A stretch of 64,000 nucleotides of DNA from assembly GCA_037074615.1 (NCBI GenBank), contig CM073524.1, positions 16,569,406 to 16,633,405 of the forward strand, in the 5' to 3' direction. A program made the translations under genes and the position numbers. Shown here piece by piece: positions 45,000-56,808 of the stretch (position 1 is the stretch's first letter; each line of letters begins with the position of its first letter). The notes below the pieces were generated by a model. The model was given only the letters and a program-made list of their open reading frames with translations, made no database searches and was not told the origin of the DNA. The DNA comes from Leucaena leucocephala (lineage: Eukaryota > Streptophyta > Magnoliopsida > Fabales > Fabaceae).

Positions 45000-45080
45000 A
45001 GTCACGGCAAGATGATTGTTTTGTCGCGACTATAAACTCTCGAGACTTTGTGTCACAACCCACAGATGATCAAGGCGCGA
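45000..45080 (+). repeat. Two GTCGCGAC dyads in Athila internal region
   Basis: Cores lie at 45002/45024 and 45053/45075, with both pairs 22 bp apart and 51 bp between pairs. The last motif is cut by the insertion at 45081. Confidence 0.8.
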
Positions 45081-48000
45081 TGAAACATCCTCCCTTAGAC
45101 TCCTCAGAGTACACTTGCGGAAGCAATATTAGCTTGATTATATCTTAACTTAAGACCAGAAATTAAAATTTTACTCTTAAGTTCCTTATTCTGAATCTTT
45201 ACTTTGAGAACTGGTTTATCTCATTCTACACATCCAAATGAGGCTTATTACCTATCCACGGAATGCCCCAGATGTGCCATAGCTCTTTCCATCACTTCGA
45301 TATCTCTGCTCTCCAACCTGATCCTCTCCTTGATCAGTCCCCTGCCTGAACTATTGCCTCTTTCTCTTGCTATTCATTGGCTTCACAACTTGAGCTACCT
45401 CCCAGAGTGCTCTTAGCTAATGCTTCTTTACTTCTCTCTCTTGATCCTAGCGAACTCTAGTCGCATGGATCTCATTCATCATCTCTTATTATCACTTCTG
45501 TTATCTAGGGTACTCTACCCTAGGTTTACTACTTATCCGTGATGGAATCCCTCTACTTAGGGAACATCAGCCCATCACATCTCTAGCATTAGGCCATGTC
45601 CTAGGATTATTCCTAGGCAAATCTCATTCTAGCTATCTCATCAAACTTTGCTCCTTTTTCATACTATCTGCTCTCCTTCTTGTGGACAACTTACTGCACT
45701 TATAAGCAGTGTCCATTTCCTTCATATCTTACCCCATCTTGACGTAATTTCGGGGTCTACCTTATCTCACTTTCTCATTTAAGAGCTTTACCTCCACTGC
45801 GCTTTTCTAAACCTCTATGTACTCTAGGGAAATAACCTTTCTAAATCAGAGCATCACTAGGCCAGAACCTTCTGTTCTGTGCTAGAATCTTATGCTCTGA
45901 GCCAGAATCCTGTCTGGTTTATGCCAGAACCTATTGCTCTGATACCAAAATAAAACATCCTCCCTTAGACTCCTCAGAGTATACTTACGGAAGCAATATT
46001 AGCTTGATTATATCTTAACTTAAGCCCAGAAATTAAAATTTTACTCTTAAGTTCCTTATTCTGAACCTTTACTTTGAGAACTGGTTTATCTCATTCTACA
46101 CATCTAAATGAGGATTATTACCTATCCACGGAATGCCCCAGATGTGTACAACTGGCTCACCAAATTTCGTGGCCAAATTCTTTCATTTACTAGGTCAAAC
46201 TGAGGTCAGAACACTGCTACCTCAAGACCTACGAATTTCTCTTTTAATTCCTCATCCACAATTTGAACATGCCAAACAATATTTATTAATTAATAACAAA
46301 GTGTCATACAACAAGGCATACACAAAATTATCATATTTCTATTACACCTTTTCCTGCCCGAATTTTGGCAGTATAACTGCTAGGCTTCATCTGTACAAAG
46401 AACTGAACTGTACTAATTCGGTAATTCCCTCATGAGAACTACCATTCTACGTAAGTACCCAGGAAAGACTGGATGAACCGGCTAGGTCCACTCACTTCCA
46501 GCCTCCTTAGACAGCACAAACGTACACAGTACTTATCATATACTGATGTTCAGTCTTAGTTTCGGCAGCATAACGGCGTCTCTCAAAATACTTAGAATTC
46601 ACTTCAACATAATCTCCGTGTAATGGGTTAGATATGGAGAATGAGATTTGTGGAATCTCAGTAGTAAATAATCATAACAATATATGTAATGCAGTGCCAC
46701 AGTGTTTGCTTGTGATTGTGTACAGATAAGTATGATGTATGCTTCCATACTCAATAACATTGCAGTAGAGCTTCAGACATAACATATAAGACAACAATCC
46801 AACCAAACAATAGCACATCCAATCACAAAGCCATTACATAAAAGCTAGGATTAGTTACTATCTCAAAAGCTTAGCAGAACTCTACTATCTCTGTACTGCT
46901 TCCAGCTCCGCCAGAACTTCATTTCTTTCTTTCTTTCTTTCTCCTTCTCTCTCTTCTTTCTCTCTCTTTCTTGCCCAAAATCGTGATGCAAATGAAAGGG
47001 GAGGGGGTATTTATAGTTTCCTTCGATGGCATTTTCATAATTTTGAAGCCATCTGAACTTGTGGTCCTGGTTTTTCCTGTAATTTCCTATTTTCTTTTAT
47101 TCCTATTTACTGCATCATCAGTGCCACCTCAGTGGACACCTCAGCAGCACATTTCTCACATGTCTAAATCCCGGGACACCTCATTAGCTGACTCAGCCTG
47201 CTGACTCACCGGTCCAGAGTCTTGCACAGTAATACGTGTCCTTAGCTTTATCTGCTTCCTTTAGATCAGTGCCATATGGCGACAAGGTGGGTCCCTTCAC
47301 GCCATCCAATGCTATCCAGATAAGTCCCGAACTTTATCTGATCACCTCCTCGGTTATCGTGCCGACAGAGTAACTTTACTTTATTGAAACAGCATTAAAA
47401 TAGTATTTTAATGCCACTTTTTCCCACATATCCCTGGGCCTACGTTTTTGGGCTCTAGGAATATCATCTTAGGTCTCTGATCCAGCCCAAGTACTCTAAT
47501 GGCACGATTCCCAAGAAACACCCCTTGGCAAATTACCAAAATGCCCTTAGTCTCTCTTTCTTTACTTTACTAGGTCTAGGGGCATTATTGTCTTTTCCCA
47601 TCTGACCAGAGTATTTTTTGACCCTGGTCAACTATCCAGATAACTTCCCTGGACTGTCTAACCTTAGACAAATGACCAAAATACCCTTTACTCATTCTTC
47701 AGCTGTTCTATAACATAGGGGTATTTTCGTCATTTCGCACCTTTTTCCCGGACACCGGCCCCTTTTACCACTGAACTACTATTATGGGCCTGGGCCTTCC
47801 CTGGTGTCACTATGGGCCTTAGAAAACACTTTATGGCCTCTGGCCACAGTCCGATCATCTCTATTCGGACTGCCTTTCCTTTACCAATTATAATTGTAAA
47901 TTCCCATCTTCGAGAATTTTTACAGAAAAATCGGGACCTCAAATCAAAATTCTGTGTTGCGTCATTCAACCCGGAATCCTTTTCTCTATCTCCCGGTATT

Positions 48001-48670
48001 TTCAGATATTTCATCCAGACCGGGCTATTTTTGCCTGAAAGTACGCTCTCGCGCACACTTTTCTAAAATGACTATTTTATCCCTGGTCACATTTATAATT
48101 CTTTCATATATATAGAGACCTCATATGCACATTTCACAGTTCAGTGAAATGATAAGCATAATTTTCTCTATTTTCTGACAAAATATGGTACTCATTGGCC
48201 ACCTGCCCGATCTTTCCCATAATTACAATTTTGCCCCTGCATTCTCTTTCTAGCATCTTAACCTCATCTTCTCATCCCTCATCTTAAGGTCTAGAAATTC
48301 TCTTTCAATAACTCATCCCCTAAACTCTTCGGAAGTCATCGTTAATTGAAAGGCTCAACAACCCGCCCATATCAGGTTATCTTACACAGGAGCTAGCCCA
48401 TATCAAGCTACCTGCAGAATTTCTAGGCTTAAGACTTAGGATATTCCTTACATTCCTCATTTTGAACCTAGGTGAACTGTCCCGATTCTGTAGGTTAAAG
48501 ACTTAACTCATCTTTAAATCCTAAAGGACTTAGCTCATCCCTCGGATTCCTACAAAATACAGGTAAGTAATCCGACCATATCAGATTACTACCATGGGAC
48601 TACGGGTTTAGCAGCCTGCCCATATCAGACTACCTCCCAGTTCTCCTAGACCAAAAATCAGGATGTTACA
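45081..48670 (-). mobile_element. Deleted gypsy element inserted in a GTCGCGAC motif
   Basis: The left end is TGAAACATCC and the right end is GGATGTTACA. The TSD is CGCGA (45076-45080) against CGTGA (48671-48675), a single CpG-type change. The left LTR is cut after about 195 bp, about 660 bp of internal sequence remains, the PBS is at 45935-45950 (minus) and the right LTR is 45951-48670. The right LTR is a mosaic. Its ends resemble the outer gypsy element, 47290-48250 resembles the chromovirus-like LTR, and 48250-48660 has repeated CCATATCAG units. Confidence 0.8.
47008..47015 (-). promoter_or_regulatory. LTR TATA box
   Basis: TATAAATA on the minus strand is followed by CCCCCTCCCC and a TTTC-repeat tract (46920-46945) that would be purine-rich in the transcript. 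Confidence 0.68.
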
Positions 48671-50601
48671 CGTGACCTAAAATTTTAGAGTTTTTTGTAA
48701 ATTTGGGTCACAACAGGAAGTTGAAGACAAGCCTGAGAGGTCACGACTAGGAATATCAGATGCGACCTATAAACTTCAAATTTCTTCAGTTTCACATTCT
48801 AAAGTTTTGGTTAAAGGGCCAACATGTTCTAACTATTCCTTACTCCCATTCTAAAATTACATCTTATATCTTACAATTTTTGAATGATTTGATCCTTAAT
48901 AATGATGTAGGTATGAAGGATAATGTATTTGAGTATATTACAACTATAGACTAACCTCCGCTTGGTGTGACACTTGAGGAAGTAAATGATAAATTTGAGA
49001 ATCTAAATAAGCTAGATAAGAGCAGCTTCAAAAAATATACAAAGGATGTGAAGGGAACGCCACCCAAGTTTGTTGCTATTATATACCAACCACAGTTGGG
49101 CAAGTTCAAGTTTAAAGAGATAAAATTCAAGATAAGCTTGGATAGACTTCATAATGTAGTCAAAGTGCATGATTTAGGGATGCTAGAGTAGAGAGAGAAG
49201 GCAATATGGAAATTTTCCAATCAAACAGCCATCTCTCAAAATTTTGAGTTCCCATCGTCCCATGAGGCCAGATCGTCCCTTTCCTCTATCTTACTTTTCA
49301 AATGCTATTATTAATTGCTAATATCATGTTGCATGTGATGGTTTGATGAGTTTTGAAAGGGATAAACTAGGAGTAGTAGTAGTTAATTTCTTTGCTTAAT
49401 GTTTCTTAGGGTTTTGAATAAAATTCCTCAGTTATATACTTGTTTTATGTTGTTATCTTTTCATCCATATACTCATATGCATGATTTTAGCTTACCCACC
49501 CTTTTATCTTATTTTTTTCTTAAATTACTTTGTATGATTAGAATGTGACGGTAGCTTCATTGTAAAATTTGTATTGAGTTGTGTGTTGGTTTACAGTGGG
49601 AAATGGTTAGGGTTATATGGGAGAATTAGAAGAAGGTTTGGAGTCTATTAGAGAGTGATTGTTTATATTGGTCGCTATTATATACTTTATGGAGGCGACT
49701 AATATGGTTTTGGGAAGAATTGAGCTCTTTGTGTCTATTGGTCGTAGCGTGAGTACATTCTAGTCAAGATAATACCGCTATGTGTATATCAGTCGTGACC
49801 TGAACCATTTATGGTTGCCACCTCATTAAAGTATTCAGCTTTGTGTTTTGATCCTTATACCTTTTAAACTTTAATGTCATACATACCTCACAACCTTAAT
49901 CATCGTGAGCCACTCTCCTGTTTCAGTTTTCTTTCTGCCATAGCGCGCATCTGTTTTGTTTTCTCTATTTCAGTTTGCTCTCTATTTCCTCTTCTCTCCT
50001 TCCAGCGCCATTCTCTTTGTTCCTGAAGTACCTTTGTTCTCCTTCCTCTGGCCATATTTATCTCCTGCGTACTATCAAGTTCTGTTTTAGCCATTTATGT
50101 GCCCTAGCAGTCTTCCATTTCTTTTCTTATAGAAGTTCAGACCTTCCCACTCTTTTGCTGCAGAGATTAAAGGTAATTCTTTGTTCCTTTTTTTGTTTTC
50201 TTTTAGTTTACTTATTCCTTGTATATAGATTCTAGGTTGTAGTTAGTTTTGATTTTGAGGAACATTTAGGAACTTAGAAATGATGTTATAGCAGTGGATA
50301 GTGATTTTTCAGATTTCATATCTGTTTTAGGCTGAGCTTTGGCGGGTCTGGTTTAAGTTTGATGGACATTGCTGATAGTTTTGATAATTTGAAAAGTTTT
50401 GTGTTCTGGTCTTGACCTTGGATTTTTTTTTGTCGCGACCCAAAGTTCTTTGGGTCGTGACTAAACACTTCCTACCACTATTTTTAAGTCATTTGCACAA
50501 AAATCAGCCAATATACCATTAATCTTTGCTAGACAGATTTTCTTTTCAAAAGATAGGGGATGGTTTTGTATTGATTAGTATTGTTTGATATGTGTACTTA
50601 G
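48671..50601 (+). other. Athila internal region without RT or integrase
   Basis: This lies between the interrupted protease end and the env-like ORF. A short open stretch at 48967-49191 (74 codons, Lys-rich) and one at 48760-48954 resemble no family I recognise. The span 49200-50590 is AT-rich and non-coding, with scattered single GTCGCGAC-like motifs (for example near 50430) and a CT-rich tract at 49970-50040 that may mark a second promoter or splice acceptor. Where RT and integrase would be expected, nothing recognisable remains. Confidence 0.6.
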
Positions 50602-50889
50602 ATGGCTCGAATGAAGAACCCCAAAGTAAACAAAAAGATCCGAATCAAAGGCCCCTGAAAAGTTAAACCGAAAGACGGCCGAAGCAATGTTTAACTCCAG
50701 AGGCATAGTTCAAGAAAAAGAATTTCCAGAAACTGATGAGTTTGATTTTTATAAGGAGTTCTTTATTGATGATTTTGGCATTAAAGCTTTTTACAAATTG
50801 CCTACTCTTTCTAAATGTTGATTTCATTATTTGAAGTCTCATTTAGATGAGGTCCCTTGGGATACGGTGTTAGCTATTTTAGGAGGGGA
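50602..50889 (+). pseudogene. Athila env-like/plant-transposon ORF, N-terminal part
   Basis: ATG 50602 opens MARMKNPKVNKKIRIKGP, then a TGA. A shifted frame continues with an FNSRGIVQEKEFPE block and HLDEVPWDTVLAIL. This is the pattern of the 'putative plant transposon protein' ORF found after pol in Athila elements. It is cut at 50889 by a solo LTR and continues at 63392. Its function in the family is unknown. Confidence 0.65.
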
Positions 50890-52504
50890 GGGAGGGTAAT
50901 ATCCTAATTTTTAGGCCCAGAGACTCAAAAAGTAGCCTGAAATAGATAGGCTACCAGACCCATTTGAGCAGAAGTCCCAGAAACATACATAGGGTTTTTA
51001 GGGACTAAACTACAAATAAGTGAAAGTACAGGGACTTATATGTAAATAGTAAAAGTCCTAGGGGTATAATAGTCATTTCAGAAAAGAAAGGGACTAAAGT
51101 GAAAAGTTTAAAAGTCTCTTGGTGCAAAAGTAAACGTAGACACAAGTTATAAGGCCAAAAGAGAAAGTAGACAAAAATGTGGGGTCTTTAAGTGTAATTT
51201 TAACCAAATGTGAGGACATAAATGTAATTTATCAAAAGTACAAAGGGCAAAATGGTAATTATAGAAAATTGAGCCGAAAGTGGCTTGGAACTGCCCGGAA
51301 GCATTTCAGTCCCAAATTTCACCAGTAGATAGAGGTAATGATGCTGGTTAATCTACCTTAATATGGAAATTTTATCAAAATTCCAGATAGCTGAAAATTA
51401 TGATAATGAAAAAGTTATATGAATTTTTTATCAGGTCTCCTGGACCTCATATATGAATGAAAAGTTACAGGAATGTGTATCCTATGAAGACGGAGGTCAA
51501 GGAACTGACAGAATCCCGAAAGGAGTTCTGTAGAAAAAGTTATTCATGTTTTAGTGAATTTTGACTGGAGTTTGTGAACACCCGGTATCCGATAGGGAGA
51601 TTTATCAGTAAATAAACTGGGACTAAATGAGCCCAGATTACGTAACGCATATGTCCATAGTAACGCCAAGGAAGGCCCAGACCCAGATTACGTAACATAA
51701 AATGTTCATCGGGTAAAAGGGGCCGATGTCCAGAAAAAGGTGCAAAATGACGAAAATACCCCTATGTTATAAAATAATTAAAGAATGAGTGAAGGGTATT
51801 TTGATTATTTGACTAAGGTTAGATAGTCAAGAAAGGTTATCTGGATAGTTGACCAGGGTCAGAGAATACTCTAGTAAGATGTGAAAAGACAATAATGCCC
51901 CTAGACTCATTAAAGTAAATAAAGAGGAACCAAGGGCATTTTGATAATTTGCCAAGGGATGTTTCTTGGGAATCGAGCCATCAGAGTACTTGAGATTGAT
52001 CAGATACCCAAGATAGCATTCCCAGAGTGCAAAAACGTAGCCCAAGAATTATGTGGGTTAAAGTGGCATTAAAATACTATTTTAGTGCTTTTTCAATAAA
52101 GTAAGGTTACTCGGTTGACGTGATAACCGGGGAATTGATCAGATAAAGTCCTGAACTTATCCGGAAGCTATGAGGTGGCATTAAAGGGACCCAAAAGGTG
52201 TCACATGGCATGAGCATAGAGGAAGGAGAAAAAGCTAAGGACATGTGGCACGATCTTAGCCGTTCATTCCGGGACAAGACTCTGGAATTCTCTGGAAGTG
52301 CTGAGTCAGCTGGTGAGGTGTCCAAATGGCCCCACCATTGCATCACCTAGCATGTGAGGTGTCCCTTGATGATGTTACTTTTGATGAATCATCATGGTTG
52401 ATGATGTCATCATAGTGATGTAAGCAAGACTTGGTGAGCAAGCAAAGCGATCTGTGCCGTTTATCACGATTCGATCTGGACCATTCATTCCACCTCCCTC
52501 CACC

Positions 52505-52512
52505 TATAAATA
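52505..52512 (+). promoter_or_regulatory. LTR TATA box
   Basis: TATAAATACACCTCC lies upstream of a long GA-rich tract, the same layout as in the other gypsy LTRs here. Confidence 0.7.
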
Positions 52513-54713
52513 CACCTCCACCCCCTCCAATTTCATTTATCCCACGGTAAGTAAGAAGAAGAGAAGAGAAAAGAAGAGAGAGAAAGAGAGAAAGAAAAAG
52601 AAAGAAAGGAAGAGAAAGAAGGAGTTCTGGCGGAGCTAGGAGCAATCCAAGGAGCTTAGGAACTCGGCAAGCTTAGGAATAAGGTAAGTAATTTATTCTA
52701 GTCCCTGCTCTAATAAATTAAAGGATTATTCTTATATGTTAGATAGTTAGAATAGAGAAATATCTCTCTATAAGGATAGCCGTGGATAGGAAGAAAGTCA
52801 GGGGATTGTCAGGATAGGGGTATTACCTCAAGATAAGCCTGAGTAAAGTAGAGTTATGCTGAATGAGATAATAATAAAATATTATTATGCTATGTATAGG
52901 CTCTGACCTATGAAAGGTGGAACCTCAGATTAAAGATTAAGGACTAAAGGAAGGGCTACATGCCAGGTAGTAAACTTACCTAAACTTGTATATGTTGAAT
53001 ATATGATTGATTGTGTTATGGCTTGATTAATTGATGTTAATATATAATTGTTGAAGCTCTGTGCTATGATTACTTTGGCCAATTGTATTTCATATGTTAC
53101 ATGGAAGCATGCACATTACATTATGTTGACACAATCACAAGCAAGCACTAATACCAATCATTGATGCATACATTGTTTAGTACTGTTTGCTACTGAGATT
53201 TCCCCCAAAATCTCACCCTTTCTGTAATATCCCTAATTTTCTACACTGATTTGTATGTACAGATTGAATGAAATATATGAGTTATTTTTCAGGAAAAAGA
53301 TGTGGTTATTTATGTAAAGAAAGGGATTAAATTGGAAAAGAAAGAAAAGGTAAGGACTTAAGTGCAATTATGAAAAGTTTAAGGCTAAAAAGGAAAAGTA
53401 GACAAGAATGTGGGGTCTTTAAGTGTAATTTTAGCCAAATAAAGGGACTTAATTGAAAAGAAGAAAAGTTTCCGAGGCAAAAGTCTAATTATGAAAACCT
53501 GGACCGGAAACAGGCAAAAACAGTTATCGTATTCAGATCAGCCCCATATTTCACCAGTAGATAGACCAAGTGATGCTAGATAATCCAACTTAATACAAGA
53601 ATTTTCTCAAGACTCCAGATAGCCAAAATTGATCTGATAGTCTAAAAGTATAAAAAATTCCTATCAGATATCCTAGATCTCAGATATAAGTGAGAAATTA
53701 CAGGATGATGCGTCCTGTTGAGGCAGATGTAAGGAAACTGACAGGATACCGATAGGAGGTCTGTAGAAAAAATTATTCATAAATTAGCAAATATAGACGG
53801 GAGTGTGTGGCCTCCGGGTATCCGATAGGGAGATTTATCGGTATTTAAATTGAGACTGAATGAGGTCAGATGACATCAGTCAGATGCCTGTTGTGACCCA
53901 AAAGGATGCCTAGACACAGTAGGCCAGTGTATCTGATAAAAGGAGCCGGTGTCCGGAGATGTGTATAAACGGTGTATAACGGCGAAAATACACGATGAAC
54001 ATTACCGGGGAAGATTCCTCGTGATGCATGCCATAAAGGTAATGGACCCTAGGAGGCCCAATAATGGCGCCATCAAAGGCCCAGTAAGACCCTTGGACTG
54101 ATAGGTGGGCCAGTGTCCAGTAGAACCCCGGAAAAGTGCGAAATTACGAAAATGCCCCTGTGTTGTACTAAAGAGTAATAGATGAATGGAGCGCATTTTG
54201 GTCATTCTGAATAGGCCCAAAAGCTAAGACATACACAGGTGAGGTTAACCAGAGTCAGTATATGCCCTGACAGGGTACAGAGAGGTGTAAAATGACGATT
54301 TTACCCTTAGGGTTAAGATAGTGCAAGAAAGGGCACCAAGGGCATTTTGGTCATTTCGTAAGGGATCTGTAATTAAGTTTAGACCTAGTATAAAATATCA
54401 ATGATATAAAGGACCCAGATACTAAATTTAAGGTCAGAAGACATAATATGAATTTTTAGAAAAATTAGATTCAGAAAATAGTCTAGTTTTCGAGGAATTG
54501 GACCGGGCCGGTACCGGATTGGACTGAAAATTTTCCAGAGGCTTCTTGGCTCTTCCAATTTTTCCACATGCTGAATAGGTGTCCCATGAGGTGTCCCTTG
54601 GATGATGTCATTGTGATGATGTCATAAATGGAAAAGAAAATAGGAAATTCCAGGAAAAACGGTGGCCACAATTTAGAGTTCTTGAGAATTACGGAAGTGC
54701 CATCCATGGAAAC

Positions 54714-54721
54714 TATAAATA
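54714..54721 (+). promoter_or_regulatory. LTR TATA box
   Basis: TATAAATACCCCCTCC is followed by a GA-rich tract (54760-54830). Confidence 0.7.
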
Positions 54722-55439
54722 CCCCCTCCCCCTTTCATTTGCATCACATCCAAGAGCCCTTTAAGAGAGAGAAGGAGTTCTAGAGAGAGAAAGTGAGAGA
54801 AAGAAAGAAAGAAGGAAGTTCTGGAGGAGCTGGAAACAGTATAGAGATTCTAGAGTTCTTCTAAGCTTTTAAGGTAGTAACTAATCCTAGCTTTTATGTA
54901 ATGGCTTTGTGATTTGTTGTGCTATTGTTTGGTTGGATTGTTGTCTTATATGTTATGCTTGAAGCTCTACTACAATGCTATGATCATATGTTATTGAGTA
55001 TGGAAGCACACAACATACTTATCTGTACATAATCACAAGCAAGCACTATCACACTGCATTGCATATATTGTTATGATTATTACTACTGAGATTCCCCCAA
55101 ATCTCATCCCCATATATAACTCATTACAGGGAGGTTATGTCAAAGTGAAATTTAAGAATGCTGGGAGATGCCGTTATGCTGCCGAAATTATGGCAAAGTG
55201 GCAGTAATGAAGAAAGGAGCTGATACGTACTGTGTACGTAGGTACTGTCTAAGGAGGCTGGAAGTGAGTGGACCTAGCCAGTTTATCCAGTCTTTCCTGA
55301 CTACTTACGTAGAATGGTAGTTCTCACGGGAATTACTGAATCAGTACAAAATCAGTTACTTTCTAAAGATGAAAAGTAGCGGTTATGCTGCCGGATTTTA
55401 GGCAGGAAATGATGTAATAGAAATATCACTGGTGGAAAA

Positions 55440-55770
55440 TGGGCAATCGAAATCCCCATTTTTAAACCGGTCCATGCGGAGACGGTTTTAAAAAAATGAG
55501 CAGTGGCATTTTTGTAAATAAAATGAAATATTCACACCGTATTTACTCATGAACGATGTGGAAATATTTAGTCCGGTTTAGATTTTTACTTTCTACAGCG
55601 GATTTTATAGAGACCGATGTGGAAATATTTTGTCCGGTTTAGATTTTTACTTTCTACAGCGTATTTATATTGACCGAGGTGGAAATATTTAGTCCGGTGT
55701 ATGTTTTATTAAAAAATTAAATTTTTACACCGGTTTTAAAATTAACCGATTTAAATATAAACACCCGGTG
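55440..55770 (+). repeat. CACTA left subterminal array
   Basis: It contains CCGGTTTAGATTT units in a tandem of about 60 bp (starts near 55554, 55615 and 55675), with ACCGGT-like cores. It is probably a transposase-binding array. Confidence 0.75.
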
Positions 55771-55995
55771 CAGCTTCGTCTTATCCGCCTCTTCAGTTTC
55801 CTGTCTATGCTTTCCCGCTCGCTTTCTTTATTTGTCAGACCGTTCATTTCACTTCTTGGGTTCCCAACGTTTGTAGTCATTATGATAGAAGGCCAATTGC
55901 ATTCTTCTATATTCTTATTGATCATGAACGTTAACCATATATATATGTATACCATTCTTCTGTTTTATTTTCTTTTCATCTATCTGACTCCTCCA

Positions 55996-56322
55996 ATGGC
56001 CTCTTCCTCAAGCACGCCTCCTTCTCCGCCCAACAAAAGAAACAGAGACGACTTTGAAGACAAACATCCTGATCCTCACCATTCTGTTCCTTCTCCTCCT
56101 CCCCTGGTTGTGACTCTGATGGAGAGACTTTAGGAACTCATACTGCGCTTCAATGGGCTGGAGGACTCCGTGGAAGAACTGAATCGCAAAGTTTACAGAC
56201 TGAAAGCAAGTTTCAGGGATTTTCGCTCAGAAGTTCGCCGCCATCAACCCCGTGATAGCTTCTTTAATCCTGTTGATCTCACCCAATCTGATGACTCCCA
56301 AAACTCCGAGTCTGATGAGTAG
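55996..56322 (+). pseudogene. CACTA gene A: small coiled-coil protein with premature stop
   Basis: ATG 55996 to TAG 56320-56322 gives 108 residues with one in-frame TAG at codon 46 (56131-56133). The first part is Ser/Pro-rich with a basic-acidic KRNRDDFEDK segment. After the stop, a heptad-like stretch (FNGLEDSVEELNRKVYRLK) suggests a coiled coil, ending in an acidic Ser-rich tail. I recognise no family. Good coding character on both sides of the stop suggests a recent lesion. It may be an element accessory gene or a captured host fragment. Confidence 0.55.
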
Positions 56323-56394
56323 TGAAAGATTGCAACTTTTATATATTCTGATGTATATATTTTTTTGTGTAAAAGTTGATGACATGGCTGGTCT

Positions 56395-56585
56395 CTGGAA
56401 GTAGAAAAAAAAACTGATATATTTTACACCGGTCCATATATATTGACCGGTGTAAAGTATATTATAAATAAACTGATATATTTTACACCGGTCCATATAT
56501 AGTGTCCGGTGTAAAATATACTATAAATACAACTTTTATATTTATATCTACACCGGTGTAACATTTTGTCCGGTGTATATTTTCT
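56395..56585 (+). repeat. CACTA internal ACCGGTGT array 1
   Basis: Pairs such as TTTTACACCGGT and ACCGGTGTAAA face each other with a short AT-rich gap of about a dozen bases, giving small hairpins. It separates gene A from gene B. Confidence 0.75.
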
Positions 56586-56808
56586 TATTTTTTCCCAAAT
56601 AGTCTTTTATTTGGTACATTTCTCGCGCCTTCCATCTCTCATTTTTCCCTGGTTCGCGCCTTAAGACTTCTCGGCGCTTCACGGACGGTGAGTTTTATTT
56701 TGAACTCCTCTCGCGAACTGAAAATTTATTCTCTCCATGCATTAGCTGCATCGTAATGGTTTAATTTCTTGTTTTCTGCTTTTCTAGTTCTTATAGTCTT
56801 CCACAAAT

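Noticed and set aside
49975..50235. Ser/Leu/Phe-rich ORF resembling a membrane protein
   Set aside because: It is translated from a CT-rich tract, with low complexity and no conservation elsewhere in the window.
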